From Sulfurimicrobium sp963741495 (GTDB lineage: Bacteria > Pseudomonadota > Gammaproteobacteria > Burkholderiales > Sulfuricellaceae), in assembly GCA_963741495.1 (NCBI GenBank), contig CAVUID010000007.1:248001-312000 (forward strand): a stretch of DNA of 64,000 nt. Direction: 5' to 3'. Shown piece by piece: positions 16,714 to 25,448 of this stretch; the first letter of the stretch is position 1; each line of letters starts with the position of its first letter. The notes under the pieces are model-generated. The model did no database searches, had not been told where the DNA came from, and saw only the letters and a list, made by a program, of their open reading frames with translations. The position numbers and the translations under genes are program-made.

Positions 16714-16812
16714 TCAGGACAGAATGACGGACAGGAAACTGATCCAGGACCAGACGATCAGGGTGATGACCACCGTCATCGGCAGATTTTCTTTGGTAAA
16801 CAGGTTTGCCAT
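16714..16812 (-). CDS. Candidate 32-residue single-membrane-helix protein at the end of the ccoGHIS operon
   Basis: The frame starts with ATG at 16812 after a GGAG ribosome site eight bases upstream, and stops at 16714, just before the shared terminator. The product has a short polar head (MANLFTKENLP) and one hydrophobic helix rich in Val, Ile, Leu and Trp (VVITLIVWSWISFLSVIL). It lies 35 bases after ccoS in the same direction. Small one-helix subunits such as CcoM and CydX stabilise terminal oxidases; I infer, but cannot show, a similar role. It is too short for most gene callers. Confidence 0.6.
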   Translation of the reverse strand: MANLFTKENLPMTVVITLIVWSWISFLSVILS

Positions 16813-16847
16813 TGCGCATTCTCCGGTTGATTTTTAGCAATTTTAAT

Positions 16848-17033
16848 TCATTTGTTGTCTTTTTTCAATGTCCTGCGCGGAATTCTGGGGTCATCATCAT
16901 CCATCAAAATACGCTGGGCAGGGCCTTCCATATCCTCAAACTGACCGCTCCGGATGGCCCAGAAAATACCAATGCCAGCCACGATGACCATGAAACCAGC
17001 CAATGCCAGCAAAAAAATCAAAATGGAGTTCAT
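16848..17033 (-). CDS. ccoS: cbb3-type cytochrome oxidase assembly protein CcoS
   Basis: This 61-residue protein begins MNSILIFLLALAGF with a single membrane helix. It continues with the family hallmark FWAIRSGQFEDMEGPAQRIL and an acidic run DDDD. CcoS is needed to insert heme and copper into the catalytic subunit of the cbb3 oxidase. The start at 17033 is chosen because it is 13 bases after the ccoI stop and matches the family length; an upstream in-frame ATG at 17072 would overlap ccoI without homology. Confidence 0.92.
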   Translation of the reverse strand: MNSILIFLLALAGFMVIVAGIGIFWAIRSGQFEDMEGPAQRILMDDDDPRIPRRTLKKDNK

Positions 17034-17046
17034 GCGATTTATTCTC

Positions 17047-19464
17047 TCATACTTGCCGCAAGCGCAGCGCATTCAGCACCACAACCAGCGAGCTGACCGA
17101 CATGCCGAGCGCCGCCAGCCAGGGCGGGATATAACCCATTGCGGCAAATGGCAGGGCCAGAAAATTGTAGCCGGCCGCCCAGACAAAATTCTGGTGCATA
17201 ACTGTCAAAGTTGCCCGGCCTGCCTGCAAGGCTCGCCAGATATCGGGCAGTTTCTCCGACAGCAGCACAATGTCACTGCTGGCACGAGCGACCTGTGTGC
17301 CGCCCCCCATGGCCAGGGAAACATCCGCGCCTGCCAATACTGGCGCATCGTTGACGCCATCGCCGACCATCGCCACAATCCCGCCTCCGGCCTGCAACGC
17401 CTTGAGTGCCGACAATTTGTCTTCTGGCCGCTGCGCACCGCGATATTCGGCGATCCCCAGCCGAGCCGCAAAATGCTGGACTGCTGAATTCGAGTCGCCG
17501 CTCAGTATGGACACGCCTAAACCCTGGGCTTTCAACTTGTCTATCAAAATGACAGCATCCGGGCGCAATTCATCCGCAAGCTCGAAGGCCGCAAGCACCA
17601 TGTTTTCGTCGCAAAGCCAAACCACGGTGGATCCTGCCGTTACATCCATCGCGGGCTCCTGCCGTGCCTGGGTCAAATCCGACAGCAGGCGGTTGCCCAG
17701 GGTATAGCGATGTCCGTTTATCTGGCCCGCCACCCCCTTGCCTGGAAAATTCTGCGCTTCCGTGACCGGGTACAGTTCGTTCCTGCCCATGCGCTCCAGA
17801 AAGCTTTGCGCCAGTGGATGTTCGGAGGCCTGCTCCAGGCTGGCGGCTATACGCAAGCAGGAGTGCGGGTCCAGCCGGCCGAATGGCAGCACCTTAAGCA
17901 GTTTTGGTTTGCCGAAAGTCAGGGTTCCGGTTTTATCAAATACGACATGCGTCACCTTGGCCAGGGTTTCCAGCGCATGTCCGCGGGTGAGCAGAATCCC
18001 CTGTTTGAGCAAGTGAGAACCAGCTGCCGCAAAGGCTGCCGGTGCGGCAATCGAGAGGGCGCAGGGGCAGGTAACCACCAGCACCGCCAGCACAATTTCC
18101 AGAATTCTGTCAGGATCGTGCCACCACCAGGCAAGCGCAACAACCAGCGTCACCGCCAGGAGCACATAGGTAAAACGCCCGGCCACCTGATCCGCAAGCT
18201 GAGCCAGGCGCGGCTTTTCCGCAACGGCCCGATCCAGTAGCCGCACAATCCCGGCCAGAACCGTGTTTTCCCCGGTGCCTGTCACGCGAATTTCAAGCGG
18301 CCCTTCGAGATTGATGCTGCCTGCGATGACCGGGTCGCCAATTCCCTTGGAAACGGCTCGACTTTCACCGGTCAGCAAAGCCTCGTCCACGCTGCTGATA
18401 CCGGTGGCTACTTCCCCGTCTGCCGCAATCGCTTCACCCGGCTTGGTCAGGATGATATCGCCCACCACCAGATCCAGCACCGCCACCGCCTCCTGCCTGC
18501 CATCGCTGATGCGTAGCGCCATGGCCGGCACCAGTTTAAGCAGGTTTTCGGTGGCTTCAACTGACTTTTCCCGCGCATTACGCTCAAGAAAACGGGTTGA
18601 AAGCAGAAACAGGGCGAACATGGTGATGGCATCGTAGTACACCACGCCTTCACCGTGCAGTGTGATCCACAGGCTTCCGGCAAAGGCGGTAATGATCGCA
18701 ATGCTCACCGGCACGTCCATGTTGAGGCGGCCAGATTTGATGGCCCACCAGGCGCTGACATAAAAGGGAACGGCTGTGTACAGGAATACGGGCAGCGTAA
18801 GCACCAGGCTGACGTAACGCAGCAGATGGGCGGTTTCTGCATCCATGCCCAGAGAAGCGCCGGCATACAGTGCAACTGCGAGCATCATGACCTGTGCGGC
18901 AGAAAGACCGGTGACTGCAATGCGGCGTATATCGCGACTGCGCCCCTTGCGCCGCAACTCTTCCTGCTGCAGGGCATTATAGGGGTGGGCGTTGTAACCC
19001 AGGAGCTGGATTTCCTTCAGAATCCGGGAAAGCTGGATTTCCCGTTCATCCCAGCTGATGCGGGCACGATGATTGGCGTAATTCACCTGAACCGTCTTGA
19101 CCCCGGGCAATTGCTGGAGGTGCCGCTCATTGAGCCAGACGCAGGCAGCGCAGGTGATGCCTTCGAGAATCAGCGAAGCCTGTTTGACGTGAGGGGTATC
19201 CTCGATAACAAAGCTTTTCTGGATTTCAGGGTGATCGTAGAGGGCGAGCTTAGTCAACTCGGCGGGGATCAGTTCCTGCCCGGTTGTGGGCATTGCCGTT
19301 CGGTGCCGGTAATATTCCTGCAAACCGTTTTCAACAATGGCCTGTGCGACTGCCTGGCACCCACGGCAGCACATTGTTCGCGTCTCGCCTTCGATTTCCA
19401 GTGGAAAATCGGCACCTTGTGGTACAGGCAGGCCACAGTGAAAACATGTGCCGTCACCGCTCAT
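17047..19464 (-). CDS. ccoI: Copper-translocating P-type ATPase for cbb3 oxidase maturation (CcoI/FixI)
   Basis: This 805-residue inner-membrane pump has an N-terminal cysteine domain (CFHCG, then CCRGCQ at 32-36) and a heavy-metal-associated domain with GITCAAC (C105, C108). Eight hydrophobic segments follow, with the metal channel motif CPC in TCPCALS. The phosphorylation motif is DKTGTLTFG and the hinge is GDGVNDAPVL. CcoI-type ATPases export copper slowly for the CuB centre of CcoN, and are not general copper-resistance pumps. It overlaps the upstream ccoH by four bases and precedes ccoS by 13 bases. Confidence 0.95.
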   Translation of the reverse strand: MSGDGTCFHCGLPVPQGADFPLEIEGETRTMCCRGCQAVAQAIVENGLQEYYRHRTAMPTTGQELIPAELTKLALYDHPEIQKSFVIEDTPHVKQASLILEGITCAACVWLNERHLQQLPGVKTVQVNYANHRARISWDEREIQLSRILKEIQLLGYNAHPYNALQQEELRRKGRSRDIRRIAVTGLSAAQVMMLAVALYAGASLGMDAETAHLLRYVSLVLTLPVFLYTAVPFYVSAWWAIKSGRLNMDVPVSIAIITAFAGSLWITLHGEGVVYYDAITMFALFLLSTRFLERNAREKSVEATENLLKLVPAMALRISDGRQEAVAVLDLVVGDIILTKPGEAIAADGEVATGISSVDEALLTGESRAVSKGIGDPVIAGSINLEGPLEIRVTGTGENTVLAGIVRLLDRAVAEKPRLAQLADQVAGRFTYVLLAVTLVVALAWWWHDPDRILEIVLAVLVVTCPCALSIAAPAAFAAAGSHLLKQGILLTRGHALETLAKVTHVVFDKTGTLTFGKPKLLKVLPFGRLDPHSCLRIAASLEQASEHPLAQSFLERMGRNELYPVTEAQNFPGKGVAGQINGHRYTLGNRLLSDLTQARQEPAMDVTAGSTVVWLCDENMVLAAFELADELRPDAVILIDKLKAQGLGVSILSGDSNSAVQHFAARLGIAEYRGAQRPEDKLSALKALQAGGGIVAMVGDGVNDAPVLAGADVSLAMGGGTQVARASSDIVLLSEKLPDIWRALQAGRATLTVMHQNFVWAAGYNFLALPFAAMGYIPPWLAALGMSVSSLVVVLNALRLRQV

Positions 19465-20252
19465 GGTGCAGCGGATACTTCAATGTTCCGCTGCAGTTCG
19501 AAGCGGTCATCGTCGCGTTTCAGCTGAACCGCTGCCACCCACATTCCTGGCAGATCCATCGTCAGCTGCCCGCGATATACGCCGGGGTCTGTCTCAATCA
19601 GGTCGGCAAGCTGTTCAGGTTGCGCCAGGCCGGGACGGACGATGGCAATCTTGACCGTAGCGCCGCGTAGCGGCTGACCCTTGGCTTCCTGCGCACTTAC
19701 CGAAACAGTAAGCTGGCGCCCCAGCATAATTTCATCAAGGCCTGAAATCTCGACTTCCCAGCCCAGCCTGCGCTGTTTTTCAGCGGTTTTCATGAATTGA
19801 TTGATCGTCTTGGCGGCTTCTTCGTCATGCGGCACCACGCCGGAAAAGGCCGTATGGGGCGGGTTTGCCGTTTTCTTTTCAGGCTCGGGCAGCAGCCATC
19901 TGGCCACCGAGGGCGGCACGCCCTGACCAGAAATCAGCAACAATCCGCCATCAATAACGAACAGCAACAGAAAAAAACCGATGATCAGCTTTGGCCCCCA
20001 GTGCAGGTTTTTTGCAGTGCCCGGCTTGCGGCCGCCAATCAGTGTGAGAACCGTTGCAGTGGCAAGGAACACGGCCATATGCATGGAAACCACATCGCCC
20101 CCCGGCCACTTCGCGGTACTCAACGCCAGATAGGCCGTCACGGACACGGTTCCGCTGATTACGCCTCGCCAGTAGTTGCTGACGCCAAGCACGCGCAGCA
20201 CGTAATACAGAGCGATTATCAGTAATGCACCGCCAAAAAGAGTCTGAAACAT
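19461..20252 (-). CDS. ccoH: FixH/CcoH-family assembly protein with an extra N-terminal membrane domain
   Basis: The 263-residue protein is about 90 residues longer than typical CcoH. The first part has three additional hydrophobic segments (MFQTLFGGALLIIALYYV and two more). The usual FixH helix (LIIGFFLLLFVIDGGLLLIS) then leads to the periplasmic FixH beta domain (GWEVEISG, GVYRGQLTMDLPGMW). CcoH binds CcoN/CcoP and is required for stable cbb3 oxidase. The gene sits between ccoG (13-base gap) and ccoI (four-base overlap). The extra head may be a fused small membrane protein. Confidence 0.82.
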   Translation of the reverse strand: MFQTLFGGALLIIALYYVLRVLGVSNYWRGVISGTVSVTAYLALSTAKWPGGDVVSMHMAVFLATATVLTLIGGRKPGTAKNLHWGPKLIIGFFLLLFVIDGGLLLISGQGVPPSVARWLLPEPEKKTANPPHTAFSGVVPHDEEAAKTINQFMKTAEKQRRLGWEVEISGLDEIMLGRQLTVSVSAQEAKGQPLRGATVKIAIVRPGLAQPEQLADLIETDPGVYRGQLTMDLPGMWVAAVQLKRDDDRFELQRNIEVSAAP

Positions 20253-20265
20253 GAATTAGGGCTCG

Positions 20266-21692
20266 TTATTCGTGTTTGAAATCAAATCGTGTTTCAAGGT
20301 GCAATGCATTCTCAGGATTGGATTTTGGGGTAACGATGAACTCGAAATTGTGCGTGTTCTCCGCCAGCTTCGGAGGCAAGGAAACGCTGGCCTGAATGAT
20401 CAGGCTCTTTCCGGTGTGCACTTGCACTTCACTGAAATTGCCCATGTCCAGCGCCTGCGCCGGTATGCCTTTTGCACTGATTGCATACACCTCATCTTCA
20501 GTCGATTTGTTGGTGATGCGAACCTGATAGCGATTGCGTATGTTTCCATCCGAAAGCATTACGTACAGCGGCTGGCGTACTTGCTGTACTGCCGCATCAA
20601 TGCTGCTGCGCTGCCCGACGCTGTTGATCAGCGCAGCTGTCATGATCAGCATGGCAGCTCCCCAGCCGATGATCTTGAGACGTTTCCAGTGTAATTTTGG
20701 CTGGCCTGGTGTCGGCAACTCAAGATTCGCCTCTGAATCATAACGAATCAATCCTCTCGGATAGCCCATGGAGTCCATCATGTTATTGCAAGCATCGATA
20801 CACAGGCCACAGGCGATACACTGGTATTGCAGGCCTTTGCGGATATCGATGCCCGTCGGACAAACCTGAATGCACAGTTTGCAGTCGATGCAATCACCAT
20901 GCCCCTTGGCCTTGCGTTCTTCCTGGGTTCTCAGGCCCGCGCGAGGAATCGCCCGTCCGGCCTCCCCTTCCCCGCGATGGCTGTCGTAGGCAACCGAAAG
21001 GGTTTCCGGGTCATACATCACGCCCTGAAAGCGTGAATAAGGGCACATATACTGACACACCTGCTCACGTGCCCAGCCGGCAGCGATATAGGTCGTAAGC
21101 GTGAGAATCAGAACCGTGAAATAGGCAACGTTTGGCGCCTTCCCCGTCATGAAACGCATGATGAGGTCGGGCGCATAGCCGTAATACAGAACAAAGGTAA
21201 GAGCGGTCCAGAATGCCAGCAGCAGCCACAAGGCGTGAGTCATGGATATTTTCAGGATTTTCTCGCTGTTCCATGGCTGCTTGTAAAGACGCTGGCGCGC
21301 AGGCCGCTCACCCTGGATAAACTTCTCGATCGCCATGAATGCGTCGGTCCACAGGGTCTGGAAGCAGAAATACCCACAGAAGGCGCGCCCAATCAGTCCG
21401 GTAGCGAAAAACAGCAGCGCGCCGGCGATGAACAGCAGCAGTGAAAGCCAGAAGATATCCTGCGGATAAACAACCAGGTCAAACAGATAGAACTTGCGCC
21501 CCGGCAAATCAAACAGAACGCCTGAGAAGGCGCCTCGTGCCCTCGCGACCACGGCAGCCAGGGCAGGAGAAAATAGACGCCATAGGCCAGCACCATGACC
21601 GCCCATTTGAAAGTTCGAAACTTGCCCTTTACCGAACGGGTAAAAATGGGAATTCGTTTCTGATAAAGTGCCGAAGGTTCCTGATCTGCCAT
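20266..21692 (-). CDS. ccoG: Cytochrome oxidase accessory ferredoxin CcoG (RdxA/FixG), with an apparent frameshift
   Basis: The protein belongs to the polyferredoxin CcoG family, a cupric reductase for cbb3 assembly. The N-terminus (MADQEPSALYQKR, start 21692, preceded by AGGA) lies in one frame, and the remainder from VLFDLPGRKFYLF in another. Joining them near 21516-21525 restores family sequence, so one base is missing there. The rest shows five membrane segments, the ferredoxin motifs CIDCKLCIQVCPTGID and CIACGLCIDACN, and a C-terminal immunoglobulin-like domain. An in-frame start at 21714 in the second frame gives a non-homologous head and should not be used. Either a sequencing error or a broken gene. 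Confidence 0.85.
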
Positions 21693-21713
21693 GTCTGTTT
21701 TCCTGAAAAGACA

Positions 21714-21736
21714 AGGGCCCGCTTTGGGCGGGCCCT
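21714..21736 (-). terminator. GC-rich hairpin between ccoP and ccoG
   Basis: Nine-base perfect arms (AGGGCCCGC at 21714-21722 and its complement at 21728-21736) surround a five-base loop, followed on the minus strand by a short U-rich stretch. It lies after ccoP and before the ccoG ribosome site, and may attenuate read-through or stabilise the ccoNOQP message. Confidence 0.6.
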
Positions 21737-21765
21737 GTATTATATCAGGATATCCTAATGTTTAA

Positions 21766-22683
21766 TTACTTGGCTCCGCCGCCCAGTCCGTACACATAAG
21801 CAGTCAGCAGCTTGATCTGTTCGGGCTTGAGACGTGCTTCCCAACTCGGCATCACGCCGCGGCTCAGTCCGTTAGCGATGACCTGCCGGATTACCTCGAC
21901 TTTTTTCTCGTCACTATCCTGGCCCGGAACATCCGCCCACAGCCAGATCTTGTCGGTCAGGTTGGCTGATCCAATGTCCTGACGGCCCTTGCCATTATTA
22001 TCGTGGCAATAATAGCAAGCTGCTGCATCGCCATGAAACAGCGCGTCACCTGCCTTGACCTTGACCGCATCGGCCTTTTCGCCCGAAAGCGATGCGACAT
22101 AGTGTGCCAGGCTATCCAATTGCTCACTGTTCAGCACTTCCTTGAATGCCGGCATGTAGCCGTTGCGTCCCTTGGCAATGGTTTCCTGGATCTTTTCGTG
22201 CGAGCCGCCGTAGAGCCAGTCGTCGTCGGTCAGATTGGGAAAGAAGCCAATTTTCCCCTGCCCGCCCGCCTGATGACAGGGCGCGCAATTATCGGAAAAA
22301 ATGGCCTTGCCCGCCGAGTTGACGAAGCTGGTCAGCTCTGGATCCTTGACGATCTGTTCAAAGGGCGTGGCAGTTACCTTGTCGAAATAGGGCTTCTGCA
22401 TCTGTTCGGCTTCATTCATGTCTTTCATCAACTGCGCGCGGGTATTCCAGTGCGAGGATTTTTCCACACCCTTGTCGTTGACGTAGCTAACCGTGCCGAA
22501 GCCCGTGGTGAAATGCTTGCCGATCGGCCAGGCAGGATAAATCATCCAGTAGATGATGGAGATGACTACCGTGGCATAGAACCCCATCAGCCACCAGGCG
22601 GGCAGTGGGTTGCTGTACTCCTGCAGGTCATCATCCCAGACGTGACCAGTGGTTTGTACGGTTTGCGGTTTTTGCTGACTCAT
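21766..22683 (-). CDS. ccoP: cbb3-type cytochrome c oxidase subunit III (diheme CcoP)
   Basis: This 305-residue protein has the conserved N-terminal DDDLQEYSNPLPAWW motif, one membrane anchor (about 32-48), and a periplasmic domain with two heme c sites: CAPCH at 133-137 and CYYCH at 223-227. Met ligands appear in GRNGYMPAF and GVMPSW. CcoP passes electrons from soluble cytochromes to CcoO. Its start overlaps the ccoQ stop by one base. Length and motif order are those of a normal CcoP. Confidence 0.95.
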   Translation of the reverse strand: MSQQKPQTVQTTGHVWDDDLQEYSNPLPAWWLMGFYATVVISIIYWMIYPAWPIGKHFTTGFGTVSYVNDKGVEKSSHWNTRAQLMKDMNEAEQMQKPYFDKVTATPFEQIVKDPELTSFVNSAGKAIFSDNCAPCHQAGGQGKIGFFPNLTDDDWLYGGSHEKIQETIAKGRNGYMPAFKEVLNSEQLDSLAHYVASLSGEKADAVKVKAGDALFHGDAAACYYCHDNNGKGRQDIGSANLTDKIWLWADVPGQDSDEKKVEVIRQVIANGLSRGVMPSWEARLKPEQIKLLTAYVYGLGGGAK

Positions 22684-22868
22684 TATTTCGCTTCCTTTGT
22701 ATCCGAATCCTCATCGAGGAATGGTATGTCCTTGTGAGATTCCAGGCGCTCACCGCGTTTTTTGCTGCCAAAAACATAAAACAGAACCAGGCAGAAAACG
22801 ATAAAAAATATTACCAGTGCGAGCGGCTTGGTATTCTCATCCTTGGAAAACCACTGTAACCATTCCAT
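22683..22868 (-). CDS. ccoQ: cbb3-type oxidase small subunit IV (CcoQ)
   Basis: At 61 residues with one membrane helix (PLALVIFFIVFCLVLFYVF) and a basic then acidic tail (GSKKRGERLE...DEDSD), this is a normal CcoQ. It stabilises the assembled oxidase and is not itself a redox subunit. It lies 13 bases after ccoO and shares one base with ccoP, so translation is coupled. Confidence 0.9.
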   Translation of the reverse strand: MEWLQWFSKDENTKPLALVIFFIVFCLVLFYVFGSKKRGERLESHKDIPFLDEDSDTKEAK

Positions 22869-22881
22869 CTAGCCACCCTAA

Positions 22882-23625
22882 TTAACGGAATTTGACGAAT
22901 TCGTCGTTGTCGTACTTGCTGAAGTCCACCATGGTGCCAAGGACCTGCAAGTAGGCAACCAACGCGTCCATCTCGCTGACATTGCTGCGATCGCCGTCAA
23001 AATTGCCTGCCTGCGCCTGGGCAATCAGGTTTTTCTGGGCATCCGGGATGTGCAGCGTTTGAGCCACATCGGCGCCAAAATCCTTGACGTTTCTGTCGTA
23101 TTCGCCCTGCGTCAGGGAGTACGGCACGCCGACCTGGCGCAGCGCCTTGAGGCGATCAGCCATGTCGGAATAATCCAGCGCTGTCGTCATCAGCCACGGG
23201 TAACGCGGCATCACAGAAGGCGGCACCATGGATTTTGGATCGATCAGGTGTTGCACATGCCAGTCATTGGAATACTTGTTACCTACACGGGCCAGATCCG
23301 GTCCAGTGCGTTTGGACCCCCACTGGAACGGGTGGTCGTACTTGGATTCAGCCGCCAGCGAGTAGTGGCCATAACGCAACGCTTCGTCACGGAACGGGCG
23401 AATCATCTGCGAGTGGCACAGGTAGCAGCCTTCACGGACGTAAATGTCACGGCCACGGGATTCCAGCGGCGTATAGGGCCGCACTCCGTCCACTTTTTCC
23501 ACGGTCTCCTTGATGAAGAACAGCGGTGCGATTTCGACCAGGCCGCCGATACTGATAGCGATCATGGTCGCGATCAGCATCAGGCCGACGTTTTTTTCAA
23601 TCCATTCATGTTTGAAATTGAACAT
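22882..23625 (-). CDS. ccoO: cbb3-type cytochrome c oxidase subunit II (monoheme CcoO)
   Basis: This 247-residue protein has an N-terminal membrane anchor (about 14-34) and the heme site CYLCHSQ at 67-73 in the conserved setting GRDIYVREGCYLCH. The region PRYPWL supplies the Met/aromatic surroundings of the heme. The start at 23625 (MFNFKHEWIEKN) is chosen because the GTG at 23637 is itself the GTGAG ribosome-binding sequence. CcoO links CcoP to the catalytic CcoN. Confidence 0.95.
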   Translation of the reverse strand: MFNFKHEWIEKNVGLMLIATMIAISIGGLVEIAPLFFIKETVEKVDGVRPYTPLESRGRDIYVREGCYLCHSQMIRPFRDEALRYGHYSLAAESKYDHPFQWGSKRTGPDLARVGNKYSNDWHVQHLIDPKSMVPPSVMPRYPWLMTTALDYSDMADRLKALRQVGVPYSLTQGEYDRNVKDFGADVAQTLHIPDAQKNLIAQAQAGNFDGDRSNVSEMDALVAYLQVLGTMVDFSKYDNDEFVKFR

Positions 23626-23652
23626 ATTATTTCTCACTTAAATCCATTGCTC

Positions 23653-23679
23653 CAGGCGGTCGGCAGAGCCGTCCGCCTG
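23653..23679 (-). other. mRNA hairpin between ccoN and ccoO
   Basis: Two 12-base arms (23653-23664 and 23668-23679) pair with one mismatch around an AGA loop. No U-run follows on the minus strand, so it is more likely to be a processing or stability hairpin than a terminator. It sits in the 56-base gap after the ccoN stop. Confidence 0.6.
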
Positions 23680-23693
23680 CTCCCGATGCTTAT

Positions 23694-25142
23694 TTATGCA
23701 GCCGCCTTGGCGGGGTTCACTTCCATTTCCGCGACTTGGCCTTTGCTTTGGCGAATGGTCATGTAGGTATTGAACACCATCAGCAACATGCCGGTCAGGA
23801 AGAACATGCCACCAATTGCGCGCATCGCGTAGTAGGGATGCATCGCGGCTACCGATTCGGCGAAGGAGTACTGCAGGTTGCCAAAGTCATCAAATGCGCG
23901 CCACATCAGGCCCTGCATGATGCCGGAGATCCACATCGCGGTGATGTACAGCAGGGTGCCGATCGTCGCCAGCCAGAAGTGCATGTTGATCAGCTTTTCG
24001 CTGTACATCTGGGTGTCCCACAGCTTGGGAATCAGGTGGTACAGGGAACCGAAGGAAATCATCGCCACCCAGCCCAGCGCGCCGGAGTGCACATGGCCCA
24101 CGGTCCAGTCGGTGTAGTGCGACAGGGCGTTGACGTCCTTCAGCGACATCATCGGGCCTTCGAAGGTAGACATGCCGTAGAACGACAGCGCCACGATCAT
24201 GAAGCGCATGATGGGGTCGGTACGCAGTTTGTCCCAGGCACCCGACAGCGTCATGATGCCGTTGATCATGCCGCCCCATGAGGGAAGCAACAGCATGATG
24301 GAGAAGGTTGCAGCCAGGGTGGAGGTCCAGTCTGGCAGCGCGGTCCAGTGCAGGTGGTGCGCGCCCACCCACATGTAGAGGAAGGACAGCGCCCAGAAGT
24401 GCACGATGGACAGGCGGTAGGAATAGATCGGACGACCGGCCTGCTTGGGCACGAAGTAGTACATCATGCCGAGGAAGGCCGCGGTCAGGAAGAAGCCCAC
24501 TGCGTTATGGCCATACCACCATTGCGTCATTGCATCCTGCGTGCCCGCAAACAGGCTGTAGGACTTGAGGGTGAACAGGCTGACCGGCACGGCCAGGTTG
24601 TTGAAGGTGTGCAGCAGGGCGGTGGCCAGAATGAAGGACAGGTAGAACCAGTTGGCCACGTAGATGTGCGGCTGCTTGCGCTTCATGAGGGTGCCCACGA
24701 AGACGATCAGGTAGGTGACCCACACCACTTCGATCAGCAGATCGATGGGCCATTCCATTTCAGCGTATTCGCGACCCTGGCTATATCCCATCACGTAGCT
24801 GAGTGCGGCCAGCACGATGACAGCCTGCCAACCCCAGAAAGTGAAACTTGCCATGCCGTCGCCGAAGAGGCGGGCCTGGCAGGTGCGCTGCACCACGTAA
24901 TAGGAAGTGGCGAACAAAGCGCTGCCGCCAAAGCCGAAAATGACGGCGCCGGTATGCACCGGGCGCAAACGGCCAAACGTGATATAGGGCAGGTCGAAAT
25001 TCAGGAAAGGCCACGCCAGTTCGGAGGCGATATACACACCCACGAGCATGCCAACCGCACCCCATACCAGGGCCATGATCGTAAATTTCCGGACAATATC
25101 GAAGTTATATTGTTCGGTACCCGCGACGCCAACTGCCGCCAT
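23694..25142 (-). CDS. ccoN: cbb3-type cytochrome c oxidase subunit I (CcoN)
   Basis: This 482-residue integral membrane protein has about 12 hydrophobic segments and the heme-copper oxidase family His ligands, for example in RPVHTGAVIFGF, in WWYGHNAVGFFLTA and in TVGHVHSGALGW. It is the catalytic subunit, reducing oxygen at the heme b3-CuB centre and pumping protons with high oxygen affinity. Order is ccoN-O-Q-P as usual. A class II Fnr-type promoter and a 195-base leader lie upstream. Confidence 0.96.
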   Translation of the reverse strand: MAAVGVAGTEQYNFDIVRKFTIMALVWGAVGMLVGVYIASELAWPFLNFDLPYITFGRLRPVHTGAVIFGFGGSALFATSYYVVQRTCQARLFGDGMASFTFWGWQAVIVLAALSYVMGYSQGREYAEMEWPIDLLIEVVWVTYLIVFVGTLMKRKQPHIYVANWFYLSFILATALLHTFNNLAVPVSLFTLKSYSLFAGTQDAMTQWWYGHNAVGFFLTAAFLGMMYYFVPKQAGRPIYSYRLSIVHFWALSFLYMWVGAHHLHWTALPDWTSTLAATFSIMLLLPSWGGMINGIMTLSGAWDKLRTDPIMRFMIVALSFYGMSTFEGPMMSLKDVNALSHYTDWTVGHVHSGALGWVAMISFGSLYHLIPKLWDTQMYSEKLINMHFWLATIGTLLYITAMWISGIMQGLMWRAFDDFGNLQYSFAESVAAMHPYYAMRAIGGMFFLTGMLLMVFNTYMTIRQSKGQVAEMEVNPAKAAA

Positions 25143-25448
25143 AACCTTCTCCTTTTGTTTTTGAAGCGAGCCACAACATTACCGGTGCAGCCTGTCGAAG
25201 TCCCTGCCGGACACGTTATGCCAAAGGCAAGAAAAATGCCAGGCACCTTTTACGGTTCGGCTGGCTTCGACAAGTTCAACGGTTGTTACTGACAAAAAAG
25301 TAAGCGCCAATAACACAATCGTGCTGAACCTACTCTGCCGATCAATATAGCCTGAAATGGCTATAAAAACCCTGACCAATGTCAACTTCGTGGTGTTATT
25401 TTAGACTTCTGCTTAAAATGAAGAGGCTTGCTGGTGCTGCCCTTGTCG
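25143..25448 (-). promoter_or_regulatory. ccoN control region
   Basis: This 306-base gap between the fnr stop and the ccoN start contains no convincing gene. It holds a Fnr-type palindrome (25373-25386) and a -10 hexamer, TATATT, at 25345-25350 on the minus strand. If transcription starts at 25338, the palindrome is centred at exactly -41.5. The leader would be 195 bases. Weak mirror-like segments (CTGTCGAAG / CTTCGACAAG) occur nearer ccoN at about 25192-25200 and 25264-25273. Confidence 0.6.
25373..25386 (-). promoter_or_regulatory. Fnr/Anr-type box upstream of ccoNOQP
   Basis: Read on the minus strand the site is TTGAC-ATTG-GTCAG, against the consensus TTGAT-N4-ATCAA. Its two halves are near-perfect complements. 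Spacing to the TATATT -10 gives a class II activator position, and fnr is the neighbouring gene. Confidence 0.65.

Noticed and set aside
18655..19527. A 290-codon open frame opposite ccoI
   Set aside because: It runs across the conserved N-terminal part of ccoI and the ccoH junction and shows no domain.
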